Positions 7,181 to 11,090 of a stretch of DNA of 11,090 nucleotides are shown piece after piece. Location of the stretch: assembly GCA_002496395.1 (NCBI GenBank), contig DAJQ01000050.1:74821-85910 (forward strand), in the 5' to 3' direction. This DNA is from Methanocorpusculaceae archaeon UBA456. Its GTDB lineage: Archaea; Halobacteriota; Methanomicrobia; Methanomicrobiales; Methanocorpusculaceae. Numbering within the stretch: the stretch's first letter is position 1; every line of letters begins with the position of its first letter. Position numbers and translations under genes: made by a program. Below the pieces are notes generated by a model. It searched no databases. It was not told the origin of the DNA and saw only the letters and a program-made list of their open reading frames with translations.

Positions 7181-8065
7181 TCACCTGTTATAAGGCTGGC
7201 GAAGACTGATGGCCTTATGAATCAGTTGATCCAGTTCATCACCGCTTTTCCCCCTGATATCAATTTCATTATCCCTTCTGAGGAGGCAGGGCTTAAGCTT
7301 TCCATCTGATGTTACTCTGATTCTATTGCAATGAGCGCAGAATTCAGTGTTATGGAGAGGACGAACCACCTCAACTTCTGCACCATCAACACAATATTTC
7401 TTTCGATGGTGCATCCTTCGTGTCAGAATTTCAGTTGCCTGTAAGGCAATTTTCTTCTCAAGTCCGTCGACATCCGCATGTGAGGTACACTCATTAAACT
7501 CCATCAGTTCAATAATCTGGAAGACCAGATTCCGGTTTCCTCTGACAAACCTGAAAAAATCGGGGATCTCATCATCGTTTATTCCCTGAAGGAGAACCGT
7601 ATTTAATTTGACCGGTGTTAGACCTGCATCAAGGGCGGCATCAATACCCTCCAGGACATCCCCAAGGAGATCTTTTCCGGTGATCTGTTTATACCGGTCA
7701 TGCCTGAGCGTATCAAGGCTGATATTCACACGCGACAGACCAGCCTTCTTCAGATCATGGGCACAATCTGCAAGCAGCGTCCCGTTTGTTGTCATTGATG
7801 ACTCGATATGAGATGGAACTGAGCGGATGATTTCAATCAGATCCTCACGGAGAGTAGGTTCCCCTCCGGTGAATTTCATGCTTCTGATCGGATAGCGTGA
7901 GAAGGCATCGATGATTCTGATGATTTCATCTGTGCTAAGTGTTTTCTCTGGCTCTTCTTCTCCCTCTGCATGGCAATACACACAGTTGAGGTTACAGGCA
8001 GGCGTCAACGAAAAGCGTACATTTGTTACCTGACGCCCATATGGATCAATCAGCTTCTCTGTCAT
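7181..8065 (-). CDS. moaA: GTP 3',8-cyclase MoaA (radical SAM, molybdopterin biosynthesis)
   Basis: This 294-aa protein catalyses the first step of molybdopterin synthesis, turning GTP into 3',8-cyclo-7,8-dihydro-GTP by radical chemistry. From the ATG at 8065 it has the radical SAM cluster ACNLNCVYC (Cys24, Cys28, Cys31), the SAM-binding KFTGGEPTLR (64-73), TTNGT (92-96), NISLDTL (114-120), and the second, GTP-binding cluster FCAHCNRIRVTSDGKLKPC (Cys243, Cys246, Cys260) that separates MoaA from other radical SAM enzymes. Methanogens need molybdopterin for formylmethanofuran and formate dehydrogenases. The length fits archaeal MoaA. A longer frame opens at TTG 8092, but ATG 8065 gives the family N terminus (EKLIDPYGRQVTNVRFSLT) and shortens the overlap with the upstream methyltransferase gene to 20 nt. 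No clear ribosome-binding site is present, so translation is probably coupled to that gene. Confidence 0.95.
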   Translation of the reverse strand: MTEKLIDPYGRQVTNVRFSLTPACNLNCVYCHAEGEEEPEKTLSTDEIIRIIDAFSRYPIRSMKFTGGEPTLREDLIEIIRSVPSHIESSMTTNGTLLADCAHDLKKAGLSRVNISLDTLRHDRYKQITGKDLLGDVLEGIDAALDAGLTPVKLNTVLLQGINDDEIPDFFRFVRGNRNLVFQIIELMEFNECTSHADVDGLEKKIALQATEILTRRMHHRKKYCVDGAEVEVVRPLHNTEFCAHCNRIRVTSDGKLKPCLLRRDNEIDIRGKSGDELDQLIHKAISLRQPYNR

Positions 8066-8651
8066 CTCTTGTATGAATATAGTTCCTGGCAATTATATAG
8101 GTCTCAGTACTGCCTTTACGGGTTGCTTTTGTGCTGTATATACGGACAGAATAGAAATTCGCCCTGACTTCAGCAAGAAAATCATTAAAGAGCTCTCCCT
8201 GAAATGTCTTCACGACAAAATTCCCGCCCTGTTTCAGAACTACCCGGGCAAACCTGAGCGCCTCTTCATTCAGATCAATTATGCGCGCCTGATCATAGCT
8301 CTTCTTGCCGGAAATCTTTGGGGATGCATCACAGGTGACAATACTGACGGGATCGATGATCCGTTGTGCTTCTGCACGTATGAGGGGATTTGTGAAATCT
8401 CCTGTTATGGTAGTGACACCCTGAAGTGGAGCAATCGGATTGAGATCAATGCCGATGATTACTCCCTCAGTGATATTCCTCAATACCTGAAGCCATGAAC
8501 CGGGAGCAGACCCAAGATCGATAACTGAATCTGTGGGGCGGATAATCCCGAATTTTGCCTGAATGTCCAGCAGTTTATACGAAGCACGAGATCGGTAGCC
8601 TTCACTGGTTGCCTTGGTATAAGCCGAATCACGTGACCATTGTGAACCCAT
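8046..8651 (-). CDS. rlmE: RlmE/RrmJ (FtsJ)-family 23S rRNA ribose 2'-O-methyltransferase
   Basis: This 201-aa protein has the FtsJ fold. The SAM-binding motif I is DLGSAPGSW (45-53), with an acidic residue in GIDLNP (67-72) and GDFTNP (84-89). The K-D-K-E catalytic tetrad is complete: Lys26 (RASYKL), Asp108 (TCDASPKISG), Lys148 (FVVKTFQG) and Glu183 (STETYII); the spacing matches E. coli RlmE (38, 124, 164, 199). The expected reaction is 2'-O-methylation of a uridine in the 23S rRNA A-loop. The exact archaeal target is inferred from homology, and a tRNA target in the manner of yeast Trm7 is possible. The ATG follows GGGAG by seven bases. It is the first gene of the rlmE-moaA pair and diverges from pcn across a 126-nt promoter region. 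Confidence 0.94.
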   Translation of the reverse strand: MGSQWSRDSAYTKATSEGYRSRASYKLLDIQAKFGIIRPTDSVIDLGSAPGSWLQVLRNITEGVIIGIDLNPIAPLQGVTTITGDFTNPLIRAEAQRIIDPVSIVTCDASPKISGKKSYDQARIIDLNEEALRFARVVLKQGGNFVVKTFQGELFNDFLAEVRANFYSVRIYSTKATRKGSTETYIIARNYIHTRDDREAD

Positions 8652-8716
8652 CTTCTTTTTCTCCCTGGAACAAAATGATGAAGGGACAGTAACAAATCAT
8701 TTATCATCGGGCGTGT

Positions 8717-8741
8717 CGATAATAAAACAATATAATTATCC
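8717..8741. promoter_or_regulatory. Shared TATA region for rlmE (minus) and pcn (plus)
   Basis: The AT-rich core contains AATATAAT (8729-8736) for the plus strand; a start site near 8760 would give pcn a leader of under 20 nt. The same bases read TAATTATATTG on the minus strand, and TTTATTATCG (8717-8726) is an alternative box for rlmE. The core is flanked by an inverted repeat, GATAAT (8718-8723) and ATTATC (8735-8740). Which box is used cannot be decided from sequence. Confidence 0.4.
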
Positions 8742-8753
8742 GTATTTAGTTCG

Positions 8754-8766
8754 TATCATTATGATA
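8754..8766. promoter_or_regulatory. 13-nt palindrome in the pcn leader (candidate operator)
   Basis: TATCAT-T-ATGATA is a perfect inverted repeat with one central base. It spans the predicted pcn transcription start and abuts the GGGG ribosome-binding site. A further TATCAT half-site lies at 8702-8707. A repressor bound here would block pcn-priL transcription. No cognate regulator is encoded in the window. Confidence 0.35.
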
Positions 8767-8777
8767 AGGGGTTTGTG

Positions 8778-9521
8778 ATGTTAAAAGCAACTATTGATGC
8801 AGAGACTTTCAGAGAATCGATTGACGCCATATCAGCTCTGGTTGGAGAATGCCGTCTCCATATAAGTGAGAAGGGGTTTTCAACACGGGCAGTGGACACC
8901 TCAAATGTCGCGATGATCTCACTTGAGCTGGATGCAGGTGCATTTCAGTCATATGCTGCGACAGAAATTGAGATTGGACTTGATATTGCGAAATTGAAGA
9001 ATATCCTCGGGATGGTAGGAAAGAGTGATCCTATTGAACTCGAACTGGATGCTGAAAGTAAAAAACTCGCGATTAGCTTCAAAAGCTACCGATACTCGAT
9101 ATCACTTCTTGATACAAAGACGATTCGTAAGGATCCAAACCCACCAACACTGAATCTTCCGGCAGTTGTGAGGGTTCCGGGCGAAACACTGAATAATGCC
9201 ATTAAAGCAGCCTCAGTCGTCTCTGATAAAATTGCACTGAAGATAGAGCCAGAGCTCTCCCTCTTTACCATGATTGCAGAGGGGGATACTGATAATATCA
9301 AACTTGAACTTGGAAAAGACGATGTCGAGTTCGTTCAACCTGCTGAGGCACGCTCGCTCTTCTCACTTGATTACCTCAAGGATATGGGGAAAGTGATCGG
9401 ACGATCCCAGACTGTGGAAATACAACTCGGAATCGATCACCCGGTTCAGTTTCTCTTTCCAATCGCCCAGGATAAAGGGCGCGTCACCTATCTCCTCGCA
9501 CCCCGAATTGAGGCAGATTAA
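8778..9521 (+). CDS. pcn: DNA polymerase sliding clamp (PCNA)
   Basis: This 247-aa protein is an archaeal PCNA. It has the characteristic N terminus MLKATIDAETFRESIDAISALV, the GFSTRAVDTSNVAMISLEL strand-helix region (33-51, including the D-x-S/A-x-V-A pattern), the interdomain loop region around 115-130, and the C-terminal VTYLLAPRIEAD, where LLAPRIE is the usual site that contacts PIP-box partners. The protein forms a trimeric ring on DNA and tethers DNA polymerases B and D, ligase, FEN1 and other repair enzymes. GTG 8775 is in frame, but ATG 8778 gives the family N terminus and lies at better distance from AAGGGG (8766-8771). The TAA stop overlaps the priL ATG by one base (TAATG), so the two genes form an operon with coupled translation. 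Confidence 0.97.
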   Translation: MLKATIDAETFRESIDAISALVGECRLHISEKGFSTRAVDTSNVAMISLELDAGAFQSYAATEIEIGLDIAKLKNILGMVGKSDPIELELDAESKKLAISFKSYRYSISLLDTKTIRKDPNPPTLNLPAVVRVPGETLNNAIKAASVVSDKIALKIEPELSLFTMIAEGDTDNIKLELGKDDVEFVQPAEARSLFSLDYLKDMGKVIGRSQTVEIQLGIDHPVQFLFPIAQDKGRVTYLLAPRIEAD

Positions 9522-10570
9522 TGAAAATCCGGCTTGAACTGCAGGATCTTGCCCATTACCCTTTTTTAAAAGAAACTCAGGAAGTAATCGCAGCACGAGG
9601 TTATTCTCTTCGCAGCATTATCGGCAACCCTGAGAACCGGATCTACCTTGATGCAGCAGTGGATCGATTACGTGATGCGACCCAATCAAAAAAAGGGAGG
9701 GTCTGGACAGATAGTGACGATCCATTCCTTGATATCCTCAGTTACGGCCTTGCCAGGATTCTTGTATCCTGTATCAAAAACCGCTCCGGAATCTCGACCC
9801 TTGCCAGATATGAAGCTGAACGAGCTTTCTATTTCTTACAGACTATCGAGAAGAACGATGCTCTTCGTCGTCATATCTTCCGGGAGCTGGATATGCCGCT
9901 TCTTGGATCCAGTATGCCATACACCCGCTATATCGAGATCACCCAGACACTCCGGGAAGACACCTTCCGGCTTGTAAACAGGGATCTTTCACAAGGGCAG
10001 GTCTTTCTGAGTGAGGAAGAGAAAGATCTTCTTCTCCGTGAGCGGATCAGAACACTCCTCCTCGATCAACTTCCTCTTGACCTGCCTGAATCAGTCTGTG
10101 ATAGCCTTTCTGCACATGTCCGGATTGTTCAGTCTATTATTGCGGAAAGGAGCGTTGAAGAATACGGAGAGGTCGAGGAGTCACGGTTCCCCCCCTGCAT
10201 CCATGCACTCTTCGAAGCGGCTGTCACAGGAAAATATCTCACCCATTCGGGAAGGTTTGCATTGACAACATTTCTCCATACCATCGGAATGGATGTAACA
10301 GAGATTATCAGTACCTTCTCACAAGGGAGTGACTTCAATATTGAAGTGACATCCTATCAGGTGAATCATATCATCAGTCAGGGGAGTGATGGGTATACAA
10401 CACCATCCTGTGCAACCATGATGACACACGGGATCTGCACCGGGAAGAATGCCAAATGCAAACAAATCAGCCACCCTCTCTCATATTACCGGAAAGAGAA
10501 GAGGGCAAACAAGAAACCTGAAAAGAAAAACTCATCCGGGCAAAAAAACCAAGAAAAAGAAGCTAAATAA
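9521..10570 (+). CDS. priL: DNA primase large subunit PriL
   Basis: This 349-aa protein is the regulatory subunit of the archaeal/eukaryal primase, which works with catalytic PriS to make primers. Residues ~1-210 form the helical N-terminal domain (begins LELQDLAHYPFLKE; RYEAERAFYFLQT near 96-108). The C-terminal domain carries four cysteines for the [4Fe-4S] cluster: Cys226 (RFPPC), Cys297 (TTPSC), Cys306 (HGIC) and Cys313 (AKC, followed by the conserved HPLSYY). The length is normal for the family. The last 25 residues (325-349) are almost all Lys, Glu, Asn, Gln and Ser, a basic low-complexity tail outside the folded core. Its ATG overlaps the pcn stop codon. priS is not in the window. Downstream it converges on a small membrane-protein gene with a hairpin between. 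Confidence 0.94.
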   Translation: MKIRLELQDLAHYPFLKETQEVIAARGYSLRSIIGNPENRIYLDAAVDRLRDATQSKKGRVWTDSDDPFLDILSYGLARILVSCIKNRSGISTLARYEAERAFYFLQTIEKNDALRRHIFRELDMPLLGSSMPYTRYIEITQTLREDTFRLVNRDLSQGQVFLSEEEKDLLLRERIRTLLLDQLPLDLPESVCDSLSAHVRIVQSIIAERSVEEYGEVEESRFPPCIHALFEAAVTGKYLTHSGRFALTTFLHTIGMDVTEIISTFSQGSDFNIEVTSYQVNHIISQGSDGYTTPSCATMMTHGICTGKNAKCKQISHPLSYYRKEKRANKKPEKKNSSGQKNQEKEAK

Positions 10571-10576
10571 TTTTGC

Positions 10577-10607
10577 CTGAACCGTTCGATGATGATGTCC
10601 GGTTCAG
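10577..10607. terminator. Perfect 8-bp hairpin between convergent priL and small membrane-protein gene
   Basis: CTGAACCG (10577-10584) and CGGTTCAG (10600-10607) are exact reverse complements around a 15-nt loop, starting 7 nt after the priL stop. On the minus strand it overlaps the stop codon of the 58-aa gene. Position and symmetry fit a bidirectional transcription stop or 3'-end stabiliser, with a T4 run just before it (10571-10574). No long T run follows on the plus strand. Confidence 0.45.
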
Positions 10608-10780
10608 ATTGATTTCTCTATTACCGTTGATCCCGCTCCGATCAGGATGAATATGAAGATCAGAAGAGCGAGCAGGTACGCATAACCCGGATTCATTATC
10701 GCCGGCAGTCCTATAAGAAGAACAAGGAAGATAATGAGGCTTATAACCCCTATGGCGATGTCCATGAGCCATTTTTGCAT
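10604..10780 (-). CDS. Small predicted membrane protein, 58 aa, two transmembrane helices
   Basis: The minus strand encodes a 58-residue protein starting MQKWLMDIAIGVISLI and ending GSTVIEKSI. It consists of two strongly hydrophobic stretches, about 8-25 and 34-50, joined by a short LPAIMNPGYAY turn, the profile of a hairpin-like inner-membrane protein. A different minus-strand frame is open a little longer over the same bases, but its product is rich in His, Arg, Ser and Asn with no hydrophobic pattern, so it is taken to be the shadow. No Shine-Dalgarno sequence is seen before ATG 10780; ATG 10765 (residue 6) is an alternative. I cannot name a family or function. It converges on priL with 33 nt between. 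Confidence 0.6.
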   Translation of the reverse strand: MQKWLMDIAIGVISLIIFLVLLIGLPAIMNPGYAYLLALLIFIFILIGAGSTVIEKSI

Positions 10781-10970
10781 ACATATATTCTCAGGAGGAG
10801 AGGCTTAATGGTTTTGACTCTTCTCCAAATTTCTGATCACCAAAACCCCAGATTCATGAGCAATTATTAGATCGATAGTGCGGTATCATCCTCACAGCAG
10901 ATCACTTTCTTCACAAGCGATAATGGATGAATAACTGTGGTTGAGGAGAAGAGAGAGGCCAGTAACAAGA
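10781..10970. other. Intergenic stretch without a convincing gene
   Basis: This region has ordinary base composition. It contains a strong Shine-Dalgarno-like GGAGGAG (10794-10800) seven bases before an ATG at 10808, but that frame stops after 20 codons (TAG 10868-10870). A weak inverted repeat GGTTTTG/CAAAACC lies at 10810-10816 and 10841-10847. TATCATCCTC at 10884-10893 recurs at 10987-10996. A TATA-like ACATATATT (10781-10789) lies at the left edge. I see no RNA gene or mobile element here. Confidence 0.5.
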
Positions 10971-10973
10971 GGT

Positions 10974-11090
10974 GTGCGCGAAGCGCTATCATCCTCTCTG
11001 CGGGGCGAGCAGCCCCGCTCGGTGGCCGAAGGCCGCCCACCCCTAGAACCGAAGGGGGATGGCGGTGCCCCCCCCGGAGGGACGAGGGGT
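10974..11090 (+). repeat. GC-rich cluster of consecutive hairpins at the window end (palindromic repeat or structured RNA, truncated)
   Basis: Four short hairpins follow one another: GCGC-GAA-GCGC (10976-10986); a 7-bp stem 11000-11006/11012-11018 with loop GAGCA; GGTGGCC-GAA-GGCCGCC (11021-11037, with a G-U pair on the plus strand that would be C-A on the other strand); and CCCCT/AGGGG (11040-11044 with 11053-11057). A run of eight C follows (11068-11075), with G-rich stretches on both sides. G+C is about 78% over 11001-11090, far above the rest of the window. The plus strand is a little favoured by the wobble pair. A GTG-initiated frame runs through it, but the Arg/Pro/Gly-rich product looks like a by-product of the repeats. 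A dispersed intergenic palindromic element is the likeliest reading; a structured RNA is the alternative. Confidence 0.45.

Noticed and set aside
8066..8092. TTG start extending moaA by nine residues
   Set aside because: ATG 8065 matches the family N terminus and reduces the overlap with rlmE.
8073..8498. Plus-strand frame of 141 codons opposite rlmE
   Set aside because: It is antisense to a complete FtsJ-type methyltransferase with all four catalytic residues.
10563..10784. Minus-strand frame of 73 codons over the small membrane-protein gene
   Set aside because: Its product is His/Arg/Ser/Asn-rich and it overlaps the end of priL; the alternative frame gives two clean hydrophobic helices.
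10937..11090. GTG-initiated plus-strand frame running off the window end
   Set aside because: From 10974 on it only translates the hairpin cluster into Arg/Pro/Gly/Ala-rich sequence, with no ribosome-binding site seen. Not excluded, but it looks like a repeat by-product.
10974..11090. CRISPR array or rRNA/RNase P RNA at the right edge
   Set aside because: There are no evenly spaced identical repeats, and I could not match the stems to the conserved cores of RNase P, SRP or ribosomal RNA.

Overview
The window looks like the chromosome of a methanogenic euryarchaeon, most likely of the order Methanomicrobiales. The evidence is an archaeal sliding clamp (PCNA) next to an archaeal/eukaryal-type primase large subunit, TATA-like promoter elements, oligo-T terminators, a tRNA without an encoded CCA end, and a lipoprotein with a Pro/Thr-rich linker. 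The order-level placement is an inference from protein flavour, not a search result.

Layout. The left edge (1-1932) carries two plus-strand genes: the 3' part of a PLP-dependent class I/II aminotransferase and a complete M42-family metallo-aminopeptidase starting right after it. A T9/A6 tract then separates these from a long minus-strand block. Read in transcription order (right to left), that block is: rlmE/rrmJ-type 2'-O-methyltransferase overlapping moaA (8651-7181); an unrecognised 170-aa protein followed after 9 nt by an M20/ArgE-DapE-type deacylase (7024-5324); a predicted lipoprotein (5278-4610); tRNA-Arg(GCG) (4558-4487); an AIM24/TIGR00266-family protein (4375-3680); and a class II lysyl-tRNA synthetase (3533-2016). 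A divergent promoter region (8652-8777) leads to the plus-strand replication pair pcn (PCNA) and priL, whose stop and start codons overlap by one base. A 58-aa two-helix membrane protein on the minus strand (10780-10604) converges on priL across a perfect 8-bp hairpin.

Right edge. Positions 10781-11090 hold no convincing gene. The last ~115 bases change sharply in composition (about 78% G+C over 11001-11090 by my count) and fold on paper into at least four consecutive short hairpins. This is the least explained stretch of the window. It could be a dispersed palindromic repeat or the start of a structured RNA, and it is cut by the window end.

How the genes work together. Most of this is housekeeping: replication (pcn-priL), translation and RNA modification (lysS, tRNA-Arg, rlmE), cofactor synthesis (moaA) and amino-acid or peptide metabolism (aminotransferase, M42, M20). 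I see no CRISPR array, transposase, toxin-antitoxin pair or defence cassette, and nothing I would call a new multi-gene system. The items worth a second look are the hairpin cluster, a 13-nt palindrome in the pcn leader, an intergenic hairpin upstream of lysS, the unknown 170-aa gene and the short membrane protein.
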